A stretch of DNA of 64,000 nucleotides from Hemileia vastatrix (Eukaryota > Basidiomycota > Pucciniomycetes > Pucciniales > Zaghouaniaceae). Shown here piece after piece: positions 28,311-45,039 of this stretch. The notes beneath the pieces were generated by a model, which was not told the DNA's origin, did no database searches, and was given only the letters and a program-made list of their open reading frames with translations. Numbering within the stretch: the stretch's first letter is position 1; each line of letters starts with the position of its first letter. A program made the position numbers and the translations under genes. The DNA lies in the NCBI GenBank assembly GCA_030280995.1, contig JASXTE010000106.1, forward strand, positions 1 to 64,000. Reading direction: 5' to 3'.

Positions 28311-31300
28311 TTAACACAAAAGCAATTGATGTTGCTTCTGTTGTTGATGTTGTTGCTCTGGGTGAAGGTTACTGGGGTGTATAAGTGACTGTTTTTTCTT
28401 AACTGCCAATTCAAGTTGTGCATTTTGTCGACGAAGGTACATTGCTTCTTCTTTCAGCGTATTCACAAGTTCTTTGGTATTTTCAAGATGAAATGCAGAT
28501 GTAATCGCTTCTAATCGAGTTTTTTCTAATACACAATCTGCATTATTCAGTTTAGCTTGTAATTCGGACAGTGATTCAGTTGTCGTTGTTGTTGTTGTTG
28601 ATGATTTATTTGTATCACCTGAATCTCCTGCATGTGAAAGTAAAGATGATGATGAAGATGTTTGTGACAATGTACTTGATGGTGATGATGAAACTTCATG
28701 TTGTTGATGTTGTTGTACATCATTTGATGAAATTTTTTTACTCGGACTTTGAAGAATCTTATTCTTCATCAATGCTTTATTCAAAGTACTTTTAATCCAT
28801 AATCTCTTGGACGGTGAAGAAGGAAGTAAATTGTTATTACTATTGTTCTTACTGTTGTTCTTACCAATATAAGATGACGAATCAGTACAATTGATATCAA
28901 TTGATGTTGATATGACATCATGACATTTAACATTTTCATTTGATAATTTTTTCATCAAATAATATTTGTTGTTTTTATCTTTTTCAGCTTTGTATGCAAT
29001 CATAACATCAGTTACAGCACGTAATCTAGTTATTTCAATATCTTTTTGATGATTGATTAAACTAAGTTGCTGTAATTTCATACTTAAAGTTGACAAAGTT
29101 TTTTCATAAGCTGACATCATTTGAGCCTGAAAAGAGAACAAGTGAAAAAAGTTTACACAAAATATACATTAAAGTAAATACAACATATATATTATGTAAC
29201 AAATCTTTCCATCATGAAATGTGAGTAAAGTATTTTCTTTTGCCTACACTAAGAGGTCGAATTAAGTACGACTTACAAGTTCAATTGTTACTTGTCAGTA
29301 GTGTTTTTTTGGTCTTATTGAACATACTTTTCCTTCTTTATTTCTTTGTTTAAGTAACCCTGTCAATGTACGAGGTTGTCTTTGTATATACTTTGTTCTT
29401 TCTTTGTCTTTCATCGTCAAACATGGAAAGTAACTTTAGGTGGTCTTTTGACTCTTTTACTCTTTTTCTTCCTCTACTTGACTGTAGTCTCATTGAATCC
29501 CTTTGTTTACTTACTTTGGCAAATAGCTGAGAGGTCAGATCTGAGACTTTTTCCTTTGAGAATTTTACTTGGTTCTGTAAATCCTTAAGTTGTCGAGTGT
29601 TTGTTTCATCCTGTTCCTTTATCCAAGAAAAAGAGAGAGAGACAAATAAGAAGGAGGAAGAACAAAGTTATAGTAACAATAAAAGTTAGTTTATCTACGT
29701 ATATGAGTAAAGTACTTTCATCGGATGATTAATTGGCTCAAGAGAGAAAATACTTTACCAAGTTACTTCCTATTGATTCAGATGTATGATTGGATGAAGG
29801 TGAATGTGACCATTGGATGGTTGAATTGTTAACACTTAAACTAGATAAATGATGACTTTTATTATACTTTTGTCCTAAAATTATGGTACTTCGTGCATTA
29901 TTTTTACCCTGAGTAAATAATTGAGCTTTTTTCTTCATTTCTTTAAATGAACAATATTCAGAATCAGAATGATGATCGTAATGTTCTGCTACAAAAGGTG
30001 ATGATGATGATGATGATGATGATGAAAATTGTTGATTTTTACAATTACTTGTTAATCGACTATTCATACAATTACTTAAATCATTTGTATTGGTACGTAT
30101 TTTATATGATTCAATCATCAATCGTAATGTCGGTGGATCCATAGAAGAGTTATCCAAGTTGATAGAATGATCAATATTTTCTTCTTCTTCTTTTAAATTA
30201 TCAAAAGGTATTGTCATCGATTGACCATCTTTCCAATTGTGGTGGTGGTGATGATACTGATGGTTGTGGATAGAAGATTGAGATGGATGAACTTTTAAGT
30301 GCATCTTTAAATCTTTTTCTTCTTCAAATAACCTAACAGTTGGTTCATTTGTTCTCTTTTTTTCCAACAGATCAATAGAAAGTTCTGGATGTACTTTAGT
30401 ACACTGTAGAACTAGTGATGATAGTGGTGTTGGTGATGGTGGTGGTGATTCTATGTGATCATTTGTACCAATTGTAGTAAAGTTGCATCCTTCCTTTAGG
30501 GAAAATGTTGAAGAAGAAGAAGAAGATGAAGTAGTTGTAGTTGTAGTTGTAGGAGAATCGACCGATGAAAGAGAATGTACTTCTCGTTCGTCTTGTTCAT
30601 CATTTGTCCTTTTTTCATCTTTACCAAGTCTTTTGTCCTCTTTTCCTGTTCCTGGGTTAGTAGGTAAGAAAATTACCTTGTGAGATACAATAGGATGACC
30701 ATTGGATGAAGGAGTAATGTTGTTACCACTTTCATCTTTACCAGAAGTAGGAGACAAAGGTGATGAACAAGGTGGAGTAGTAGTAGAAATTGTTGTACTA
30801 GTCATAGTAGAAGTAGAAGAAGTAGTAGAAGAAGATGAAGATGAAGGAGGAGGAGGAGGAAGTAATGTAGTAGGAGGTGAATTGCAAGATGAACAAGTTG
30901 ATGATGTAATGATGGACAAGGATGATGGTGAAAGTCCTTTACTGTTACTGACCATTGAATTGGCTGCTTCTTTCTTTGGTTGTGGGCTTACTTTGGCAAC
31001 TGAAATTCCCCCCAGTGAAGTACTTTTACCATTGACGGCTGTTGATCTTCTCAGAATATTCTTCTTTGATGTCCAAGACATACTACAAGTAGAGAGTAGA
31101 GTATTACCACTATTGCTACTATTGGATAAAGCAGGTTGTTTCATGTGGACATTCATATTATTGAAAGATGAAGAAGTACAATTTGCTTTAGTCAAAGATT
31201 GATTTGACACTACTTGGTCAATTGATCTAATTTTTCCACACCCAGCAGGATTAATAGTATTTTTATATAGACCAATATTACTATTTCTGCTCGTACATGA

Positions 31301-31639
31301 TGACCATGAAGAAGTTGAATAATTAGATGTTGATGAAAAACACGAAGATGAGCAAGAAGAAGATGCAGATGAAGATTTACTTGAGGGTGATTTTGATCTT
31401 TTCATTGCTGATTTAACACCATTTGTACAATTATTGACATTTGTTGCTGATGTTGTTGTTGTTGTTGTTCCTGTTGATTTGTTATTATTATTATTATTAG
31501 TTGATTGTTCTTTTTTACTTGAATAATCAACCGGACGAATGGATGAAGTTACTTTGGCGAGTGTAACTTTAGTATTTGTTGTTGTAACTTTAATATTGGA
31601 AGATGGAATTTTATTGTTATTACGTTTGACTCGATTCAT
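28311..31639 (-). CDS. NAV: Neuron navigator-like protein without AAA+ domain (minus-strand paralogue)
   Basis: Three exons: 29759-31639, 29515-29616 (acceptor alternatively at 29610) and 28311-29126. They give about 932 residues, and all junctions are phase 0. Exon 1 is Ser/Thr/Asn-rich and disordered. Exon 2 encodes TRQLKDLQNQVKFSKEKVSD and then LTSQLFAK, and exon 3 continues AQMMSAYEKTLSTLSMKLQQ. This matches the navigator coiled coil (family: ELxxANEKISxLTxQL...VxAFEQSLGNMTxRLQ). Further on, WIKSTLNKALMK matches the basic segment before the second coiled coil, and SELQAKLNNADCVLEKTRLE matches that coiled coil. Navigators bind microtubule ends and remodel the neuronal cytoskeleton, and the vertebrate proteins end in an AAA+ ATPase that is absent here. 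I start at MNRVKRNNN because upstream codons are a Leu-only repeat. The last residues (Gln/His/Leu-rich) are the least certain part. Confidence 0.72.
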
Positions 31640-33635
31640 CTTTGCAACAACAGTTAAAAACAGTAACAGCAGCAGCAGCAACAACAACAATCAGTTCAAT
31701 TTGATGATGATGATTTTTCAATGCGTTGTGAATGTATTTATGAACAAAAAATATTTTACTACTTAGTTAAAAAAAGTATATCGTGACAAGGTGTGACTTA
31801 AAGGTGTGGCATACAAGTATGTAACGTATTAACCTATGAAAGTTTTCTTCTTTTTTTTTAAGGTTGTACGTTGTAAGCAATTACACTGGCATTCAAGTGG
31901 TAACAATTAGTTTGGGTGATGCGGATGTAAAGTAGTTTATTGAAAGAAGAAGAAGAAGAAGAAGAAGAAGAAGAAGAAGAAGAAGAAGAAGAAGGTATAC
32001 AAGTAGTACAAGTAGAAAAAGTACAAGTTTTAGCCTTTGGCATATACAGAAGGTAACAACACGAAAGGCGGTAAAAGTACTGGTGACTCATACACTAGCA
32101 GAACATACAGTGTGTACTGAAGAGCAGAACAGTTCTACTACTTGCAATCGCTGACACAGGCGCGAGTTCAACTTGTCTTCAGTGAACTTGCTCTGTAGTA
32201 AGGTGGTACAAGTTCAAGTTATTCGCTCTCTTTTCTCTCTTTTCTCTCTTTTCACCCTCGATGTACTTTATTTCTTCTTCTTTTCATGTCTCTCTTTCTC
32301 TCTGACTACCTTGACCACACACGGTGCAAATACATTGGGAGGATTATGTGGCACACATATACATTTGATACTTGATGTTACAGTAGAACTTGAGTGTCAC
32401 TTAGAACTTGTGCCTCTTAATGAGAAGAAGTAAGAAAATTATATTGATGGAAAAAGTTGATGCTTATTTGGTTCATTCTATTTTTTGTCTCTTTGACACG
32501 CGAACATAGAAAAACGAGAAGAAGAAAGAAGAAGAGAAACTTTGGCGTATGTTCCCTTTGAAAATGAAGACGAATGAAGGGGGCCAAAGTAGATGGAGAG
32601 AAAGAGAGAGAGGAAAAGAGAGAAAGGAAAAGAGAGAAAGAGAGCGAAAAAGAAAGAGGCTGACTCGGTCGACCCAGGATAATCCAATCCAAGAAGAGCC
32701 GAAGGAAAAACTAAGCAAGAGAAAAAGAGAAGAAGAGTCAGTCTCTTCTTTCTCTTCTTTCTCTTCTCTCGCCTTTTCTATTTTTACCTTGAGAAAATAC
32801 TTAAGCTTTGGGCAAAGGCTCAACAACTCGCTTTTACCGTCTCCCTGAGCTGTGATGTGTGTGATGTGTGTTTCACAGTCTGAAAGTTCAAGTCGACTTG
32901 TTTGTTGCATGTTCAAGTTACTTTTGTTAGCCCCTTTTGCCTTTTCATTTGCCTTTTCATTCACCTTTTGTGTCCTCCAGCGATGAAATAATTTTCATAA
33001 AAACCACATAGACTATTACAATGACATCATTTTGTCCAACTTAACGTTCTGTGTGTGTGTGACTTGGCGAGTTCTTTCGTCAATTCAACTGTTTTCTTTT
33101 TCCGTTTTACTTTTTACTTCTACACAGTTTCACACACACTCTGACACAAAAACATACATATGACTGTGTCACCATCATCATCATCATTGTTCCTTGTGAT
33201 AATCCTCACGCCATGAATTGTCAAGTGTGTGCAAAGGAGAGAAAGGGAAAAAAATCAATTGAAATCTACCTAAAGTTACGTTTATAAATGTAAATGTACA
33301 AATTATTTCTTCTTACAAAAGTGGCAAAAGTTCTTCTTTCCATCGCCTAAAGTCAAGTGTGCAATTGACTTTAAGGTTCATCCGTCACTCCATTCATTTG
33401 ATTCCCTTCAAATGTTCATCATTTTACCATTTAATCATATAACTGTTGATGTAGATGATTTTTACTCATCTTCATCATCATCACATCATCACATCATCAT
33501 ACATGCAATATTATCACTTATTCAACCCTTCAACCTTTTTGCGCAAGTAACTTTATCATTTGATTGAAGTTTTATTTATTTGTACTTATTTTCTTTCCTC
33601 CATCACATGCAACTTTTACTGGTTATAACAACATA
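31640..33635. promoter_or_regulatory. Divergent 2 kb region between the two navigator-like genes
   Basis: Contains the promoters and 5' leaders of both head-to-head genes. No coding exon is supported. The frame at 32473-32964 (minus), with its overlapping partners on both strands, is a translation of GAGA/TCTC-rich sequence. Such GAGA-rich DNA (32590-32760) could bind GAGA-type factors. A GAA microsatellite lies at 31943. Confidence 0.45.
31943..31994. repeat. GAA microsatellite
   Basis: About 16 to 17 AAG/GAA triplets, nearly perfect, in the divergent promoter region. Confidence 0.9.
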
Positions 33636-38343
<4,708 letters not shown>

Positions 38344-38713
38344 AGAAGAAGAAGAAAACTAACCACAGATGAAGTGAATGATGAATTTAAATAAGTTATT
38401 TAAATATTCAAAATGTTCAAAATGTTCAAAATGTTCATTCTTCACTGCATTTGATGACGTGTGGAATAATTAGCACTTTTGCTAATTGAAAATATGAACA
38501 AAAGTTCCCCAAAGAACAGATCAATTGTAAAGAACTACAAAAGTCATGCAAACACAGAAACAGAGAGAAAAAAAATGGTCAATGAATTGGACAAAAGAAG
38601 GTCCATTTTATTTAAAAAAAGATTTTTTTAGATGATTTTCAACTAAATTGACACACAAATTGATGGACAATTATGAAACATTTGTAATAAAGAAATAAAT
38701 AATAATTTGTAGT
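38344..38713. other. Convergent 3' intergenic region (navigator / HIP14)
   Basis: Both flanking genes end here. It holds three tandem TTCAAAATG units at 38407-38437, AATAAA on the plus strand at 38686, and AT-rich sequence. No gene is seen. Confidence 0.5.
38686..38691 (+). terminator. Candidate poly(A) signal of the plus-strand navigator-like gene
   Basis: AATAAA 343 bases after the stop and only 23 bases from the HIP14 stop codon on the other strand, so the two transcripts probably abut or overlap. Confidence 0.4.
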
Positions 38714-40600
38714 TTAAACCAAAAGGAACTCATTAACAGAATTATTCTGTGTATTGTCGGAATCATTTTCAAATGACTGTAAGTCAAAAGTATTCATCCA
38801 ATCAATGGATGATGCTCGCCAATTTCGATTAATTTTAACATTGAAAAAGTCCAAAAAGTTTTGAATGATGCCGCGACTGTTAAAATAATAATTAAAATAC
38901 AATCAACATTAGTAAATTAAATTAACAAATACACCAATAAATACTTACTAGAATGGACTGGTGATGTGACCATCGAGATCTCGTTTGAAATGAGAATATC
39001 TATTGCAATTGAGTCGTTCATTTGTTGTCATTGCTAACCAAAGAATTTGATACAATTGACAAACAAGTAAACATGTAACCCAGATGAAATGAATAAAAGA
39101 ATTAAGAGCTGCCCAAATAATCCATCCATTGATTGTCAATGCTTTACCCGGTGGAATGTGTCCTTTGGAATCACGAAGTTCAACAATTGAAACTTCCCAA
39201 TATTTTCCACAAGCCAAAAGGTATAAAATTCCAAGACAAAATAATGAAGCTAAATAATTGACAAAATATTTATGATTTTTTAAACCAACACAATTACCAA
39301 CCCATGGACAATGATGATCAAATTTAGCAACACATTTGTTACATAACATACAATGTTTTGATCGAATTGGTTTACGTATTAAACAAGTACGACAAAACCA
39401 TGTAGCATCAAATCCTTCTTTTTCAGCCAATTGTATAATTGTATTTCTTCGTTTTTCGGGTGATTGTTTGATGTATCCAGGATCACATTTACATGTACGA
39501 TAAAAATTATAAAAAAGTGATATGGAAACAATAAAAAATATCAATGAAAATATTGGATTAAGAACTGGAAGAAGAAAGACTAGATATGTTACGTAAAGCC
39601 AAAATTTTGTAGCCAAATAAATAGATATTGGTAATAAATTGGCCAAACGATCATCATATAAATACTTGTTGGCAAAAGCAATCAATCCAATTAAGGCAAT
39701 TAAGATAAAAAATTTAGTTGTATATGGATAATTTGAATCAAATACAAATCCTAAAACAAAATAAACAATAAATGGTGTTGCCAACATTGACCAATATCTG
39801 ATTTGTTTATCTTTACGCATTTCACGAAAAAGTGTGCATCTTGTTGATTTATCTTTGTTGTATGATTCTAATTCTTCAGATGCTTCTTCAATTTTAGGTA
39901 ACATCCAAGCAATTTTAAGCCGGTTAGCCATTTCTATTGGAGTGTCATTGGCAGAATTCTTAATAGTTAAGTCAGCTCCGGCCGATATAAGACATGAAAC
40001 TGCATTAGAATTTCGTGACCAAACTGCCCAGTGAAGGGCAGTATTTCTTTGTTGATAATCTTGTAAGTTGAGAGATGCACCGAGGCTGATGAGTAAACGA
40101 GTAGGATCTTTGGTCGATATTCGATATGCTGACCACATAAGGGCAGTCATACCATTAGAATCTGGTGTATTTATTTCTTGACCTTTAGAAATCAAATAAG
40201 CTACAATAGCTGTATGACCAAATTGAGCGGCTAAATGTAAGCAATTCAATCCATCACCATCACACAAAGATGCATCGGCTCCAAGTTGAATTAATAGAAC
40301 AACCATTTGTAAATGTCCTTGTCTTGATGCCCAATGAAGTGGAGTAGATTCTAAATCACCACCAATTGCATCAATTTCAGCTCCTTTCGAAGCTAAATAA
40401 TTAACAACATCTTTTCTGTTGTTAATTGCAGCCCAATGCATAAGGGTAACATTTTCACTATCGCGTTGATTTACCGAATATCCACCTTCAATTATTTCAA
40501 CAACTCTATCATATGCACCATATTGAGTTGCCTTAACTATGTCCAATTGAGACGGATCCATATTGTCTCTTGGTGTCATAGTTAGTTGATCAATTGACAA
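38714..40600 (-). CDS. ZDHHC17: Palmitoyltransferase HIP14 / ZDHHC17
   Basis: Two exons, 38949-40600 and 38714-38876 (72 bp intron, GTAAGT / TTAACAG), encode 604 residues; human ZDHHC17 has 632. HIP14 S-palmitoylates synaptic proteins at the Golgi and vesicle membranes. Residues 20-235 are ankyrin repeats ([58 protein letters not shown]). Four or more membrane spans run from about 275 to 365. The cysteine-rich domain holds the catalytic DHHC at 428-431 in [20 protein letters not shown], followed by two more spans. The exon junction restores [15 protein letters not shown], matching the family's SPFNHGCVRNIIDFFE and confirming the splice. All catalytic residues are present. It is divergently paired with neuroguidin. 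Confidence 0.95.
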
Positions 40601-40753
40601 GTTAGAACAGCTGAATTCTTAAGAATCAGCTGCGACCCTTGACTGTGTCGCCTCCTTCAGTTTCATTTGGGCGTCAACAGCGTCCTCTTGTCGTTTACTT
40701 GTCGATGATCGTATGTTACAAGTTCAACACGTGCTCGACATATCAATTTCAAA
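40601..40753. promoter_or_regulatory. 153 bp bidirectional promoter, HIP14 / neuroguidin
   Basis: Two divergent start codons lie 153 bp apart, with no TATA box and locally higher GC (GCGACCC, GTCGCCTCC, GGGCGTC). This is the usual look of a compact bidirectional housekeeping promoter. Confidence 0.6.
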
Positions 40754-41740
40754 ATGGACAATTCTCAAGTTAAAACATTTACAACTGATTTTGATGCTTC
40801 AACAAAATTAAAAGAACAAATTGATACAACTAACAATCTCTTCAAGGATATAACATTATCAGCTGTTTCAGCAAATGCTGCTGTTAAAGACCTCATTGCT
40901 AAATTGAAATCTTCAACACTTGATTCAACTCATGGTTTTTCTTTCCTTACCCTTCGTAATGTAATGATGGTTGAATATCTTATTAATATAAATCAATTAA
41001 TACACACTAGAGTTACAAATAATTCCATTGTTTCTTCACCTGCCATCGATCGACTGGTGGAAGTTCGTACATATTTGGAAAAAATGAAACCTATTCATTT
41101 AAAATTAAAATACAAAATAGACAAAGCTTTGAAAGCAGCATCTTCTAAATCAACCGAAGAAAGTTCAAGTAATGATATTCTCAGTTTAAGACCAAATTTA
41201 GAAGAAATAGAAGTGGATAATCCAGATGAAGACAATGATGCTAATAATGATTCCGAAGATAAAGACAAAGGTGAAAAGAAATACGTTCCACCCAAGGTTA
41301 GTTCAGTTCCATACGATGTAGATGATGAACCTAGTGAAACAAGAAAGAAAAAGAACTTGGAACATGCCAAGCGAAGAGCTCTTAATTCTGCGTTGATGCA
41401 AGAACTGATGGAAGAATTCGATGATGTACCAGAAGAAATTCAAGAATCATCTGTTGGTAAGAAACGAGCTGATCGAGTAACTGCAGCAAGAACACGTTAT
41501 GAAGAGCAATACTTTACTCGTTTGACCACAACAAAAGAAAGAAAAATGAAAAATCATGCATCTTCTTTAATTACAATGGGTGATTTAGGTAATACAGTAA
41601 CTAAATTTGATGATCTTAATGCCCTTGACGGTACTGTTGATAATGACGACCATCCCCGATCAAGTAGAAAGAAGAAAAAAGTTACGATTAAACGAAAAAA
41701 AATTCCTCGTCAAAAACATCGGGTCAAGTCAACACATTGA
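40754..41740 (+). CDS. NGDN: Neuroguidin (Sas10/Utp3/C1D family)
   Basis: A 328-residue single-exon protein; human neuroguidin has 315. Family members (yeast Lcp5) act in small-subunit rRNA processing in the nucleolus, and neuroguidin also binds eIF4E. The Sas10/C1D helical domain spans about 15-135 (HGFSFLTLRNVMMVEYLINI, RLVEVRTYLEKMKPIHLKLK, YKIDKALKAA). An acidic linker follows. Then comes the conserved KKYVPPKVSSVPYD motif, the basic block KKKNLEHAKRRALNSALMQE, EEFDDVPEEIQES, and a Lys/Arg-rich C-terminal nuclear/nucleolar tail. The order of motifs matches the family throughout. AATAAA lies 10 bases after the stop codon, so the 3' UTR is minimal. Confidence 0.93.
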   Translation: MDNSQVKTFTTDFDASTKLKEQIDTTNNLFKDITLSAVSANAAVKDLIAKLKSSTLDSTHGFSFLTLRNVMMVEYLININQLIHTRVTNNSIVSSPAIDRLVEVRTYLEKMKPIHLKLKYKIDKALKAASSKSTEESSSNDILSLRPNLEEIEVDNPDEDNDANNDSEDKDKGEKKYVPPKVSSVPYDVDDEPSETRKKKNLEHAKRRALNSALMQELMEEFDDVPEEIQESSVGKKRADRVTAARTRYEEQYFTRLTTTKERKMKNHASSLITMGDLGNTVTKFDDLNALDGTVDNDDHPRSSRKKKKVTIKRKKIPRQKHRVKSTH

Positions 41741-41749
41741 CACTGAGTC

Positions 41750-41755
41750 AATAAA
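41750..41755 (+). terminator. Candidate poly(A) signal of neuroguidin
   Basis: AATAAA 10-15 bases after the TGA stop. Confidence 0.55.
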
Positions 41756-42152
41756 GTCACTATCGTGTCTTTTCACTGCTTGGAACTGTCAACAAACATT
41801 TAGACACAATGAAAATTCTTTCACATGACAAGTGATGTTGATCCTCATAAACATTTGTATCGGTATATCGTAAAGTGCTGACAATTTAACAGTAAAATTG
41901 ATCCATATGAACTTTGTATCCGCTTTATCCCAGTACATTTGTCTGAAAAAGGTTAAGATAAAGTATTTAGATACTAACAGAGTACAAGAGTATATATACA
42001 AGTAGAGATGCAAAGATATATATATATAAAAAGTGCACATGAATTCATTGATGGGTACGAAGAGAGGTGAAGTTCAAGGGAAAAAAGGATCCTTTGCACC
42101 CAATTAACTTACATTTGCCTGTTACACTGAACATTTCCTGTTTACCTGGTGA

Positions 42153-42203
42153 TCTCTTTTTCTCTTTTTCTCTTTTTCTCTTTTTCTCTTTTTTTCTCTT
42201 TTT
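42153..42203. repeat. TCTCTTTT tandem repeat
   Basis: About seven imperfect TCTCTTTT-type pyrimidine units. Confidence 0.8.
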
Positions 42204-45039
42204 CACTTGGAGCATCTTACGACTTCTTGGAATGGCAAGAGAGGCGAGTGTATATGCAGGACAGTACACAGTGAGTGAATGAGTGAGTGAGTACACGGAA
42301 TTGTATCCGTTCACTTTAAAAGGTAAAACAAGAAGAAGAAGAAGTTGAAGATGAGAAAGAAGATGCAGATGCTGCTGTTACTCGAAAATGATGCTGGCTC
42401 ACCCTGTGACCTTGATCTTGAATCTGCAAGTGGCCGAATCTCCCACTCCTGTTAGTCTTGCAACTATAATCCAAACTCACCAACCATCTTAACCAGTTAT
42501 CATGTCCACCTATATATTCACCGTTCTTCACGACCAAATGGAGGTGGACTAGGGTTTTAAGTTTCTTCCTTGATGGCAATCTTAATCCTACCCAATGAGG
42601 TGATTTCATATGCATTTCTAACATATCTGTTAGTTGTTGGATATTATCGTTTTAAATTTTACCATCAATTCATAGGTGCCTCTTTTCTCTTCGTTAAATC
42701 TTCTTCTTTTTACACCAATACCAAGTGTTAACTGATTATCTTCTGAAGTTCTTAACTCTTTTATACCTTTATTTCTTTTTCTTCCTTTTTTTTTGTTATC
42801 CTTTGGTCAATAGGTCTCATTTACATGTTTAACACAATGGACGGCCATTTTGTTCAACCAAATATTTCGTTTGATGTATTGCAATTGATGTGTCTTTTCT
42901 AGTTGTAGGTTACCAAGGTTACAGTACAAAGGTTACATTATGAAATTTCGTGGCCAAGGTTATTGTAGTCATCCTTTTTTTCTTCTACTTTTCATTTGAA
43001 CTTTTAATCACTCTTTATCATATTCATGATGCATTGCATTGATATGAAACATACCCAACGGCAAAAAAACGACTCAACATGTTAGTTGCCGTGAGAAGTT
43101 TGAAATATACAGAGAGAAACAAGAGAGGGGAGAAAGAGAGAATGGATACTTTTTAGCCAAATAAACCTTAATTGACCTGCAACCGATGGTAATTGTAGAC
43201 ATGGCAACACAACAAACAGGAAACAAGGGTGCGGGTTTTCCTGTTTTTTTCGTCTTCACCACCCCATGGTTATCACATACAGAGGTCCAGGTCATAAATA
43301 AAGTCACACAACAGACAAAGGATATCGTGAGTGTCCCGGACCTTCAGAGCTGAAAGAAATAAAGAGGGAGAGAAAAAATAGAGAAAATGTAGAGAGTGAA
43401 AGTCAAGATGGATGAATTTAAGAGAATTTAAGAGTTTTACTCGTCAGTCGTTTGGCTAGCTTTTTGTAGCACCTGAACCAATCGAACGGTGTGTATGTGA
43501 ATGTGTATGTGAATGTGTATTTGTACCCGTCAAACTAGTCTACTACTACAAGGTTGACGATGTATATATAAAGGTGACCAAGTAGAATGAGTAATAAAAG
43601 TATCGTATATTTTTCGCAGGTGTCCATCAGATTATTCGGTCAACTGTTGAGAAAAGTGAGTTATGAGAAATTAGTCAAGTTGAAGAAGCGCGAAAAGATG
43701 TCCATTCGTTTGGTTCGTTTGGTTAGACCGGTTTGTTACTACAGTCATACCTTGAATAGATGACAAGGACTCAATGGCCGTTGCTGTTTGATGGAAGAGT
43801 TCTAAGTTTAATCATCTTGACCATTGGACATCATAGTATCAGTCACACCTTTCAATGGTTATCATTGTGTCATTTCAAGTAGACATCACAGATCAGGACA
43901 AAGTACATCGATCAACGTCAACATCTGGTTACTTGTGATTCAAATATTTTCCTTGACCAAGAGAGTTACACAGAGAGATCAAATTGATCGATAAAGATGG
44001 TGGCAACGAACCTTTTTAAATCACTAACTTGAAAAATCAATCGAAGTTTTGAATTATCTATGAATTTGAGGAGTTCTCACCACTAGATTTATCGAAAAAT
44101 CGTTTTTTTCGATCTCATCAAGTCTTCACTAGGAATGAGGTTTAATTGTTTACCACTGACTTTATCATTGTACAATAACTGATTCGATTTGAACAGGCAA
44201 CAATTATTCATTTAATCAATGGTTTGCAAGAAAATTATACGCGTTCAACGATTTTCAGTTTGAATTTTCAATTGTCATCTAAACCTGGTGCGACTGTATC
44301 TTTCAAGCAAGTGAGTCTCTTTTCGATGCAGCATGCTGCTACGACTGCTACATCAGTCTCCTCTCTGCTGCATGTGAGAGCGTTGGTTGAGTGTGTGTGT
44401 GTTTCTCTTACTGCCACTTGCTGTTCTTCTTCAACCTTTTCTTCATAGTATATATTCGTTGTTCATACTGGACCTTTTTACGCAAAATCGTCAATCGAAT
44501 TGACCCGTAACTGCACAGTGTGTTTACACCATCCCAGATGTTTCATTCCATAGACCATTGACATTTTCCATCTGCTTCATTCTTACATCGTTTTCAACTT
44601 TATCCTATCAACATTATCATATTTAAATGATTAACTGTATGTGCATTTGTTATATTTGTGACCATGAAAACAATTAATTTAAACCATCTACACAAACTAC
44701 ATAATTTACAGCACACCAACGATCAGCCCTCTACCACTTGCAATATTTAAACCTTGTTTCTCAACACAAAATATCAAATGTCAAGTATTTGACTTCTTAT
44801 CTAACATGCATCAACCAGAACATTCAATCCTACTTTGAATCATCTCAAGAATGTAGGTTTAATGTGTAGTACTTTGTACCATTGCATCTGTAAAAGGACA
44901 GAGGAAGGGACCTGAGCAAGTGTGAAGTACAAACACTTGAACTATTACCAACTATACAACAGACTTCAACATAAATACATATCAAGTATTATTGTGTGAA
45001 TCAATTTTTTCTTCTCATCCAAGTTTAACATAATTCAAC

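Larger units (their letters stand above)
41741..45039. other. 3.3 kb intergenic region upstream of spire
   Basis: No gene can be supported. It holds a TCTTTTT repeat (42153), a TATA-like TATATAAAG near 43563-43571 (plus) that could belong to a distal spire promoter, and GTGTATGTGAAT repeats near 43489. A 102-codon minus-strand frame at 42316-42624 (GEYIGGHDNWLRWLV) has unusually protein-like composition but no recognised family. Confidence 0.45.

Noticed and set aside
27950..28423. 157-codon minus-strand frame overlapping the end of the minus-strand navigator-like gene
   Set aside because: It overlaps a better-supported coding exon in another frame and has low-complexity composition.
31640..31690. 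Leu-only N-terminal extension of the minus-strand navigator-like gene
   Set aside because: It is a translation of the CAG/CAA repeat on the other strand and lacks an ATG; the ATG at 31639 is adequate.
32473..32964. Overlapping open frames on both strands rich in Ser/Phe or Arg/Glu/Lys
   Set aside because: They are produced by GAGA/TCTC simple sequence and show no domain or splice support.
33564..33635. Upstream extension of the plus-strand navigator-like gene with a signal-peptide-like start
   Set aside because: The hydrophobic residues come from a pyrimidine-rich leader. Navigators are cytoplasmic, and MSHQINS is a more natural start.
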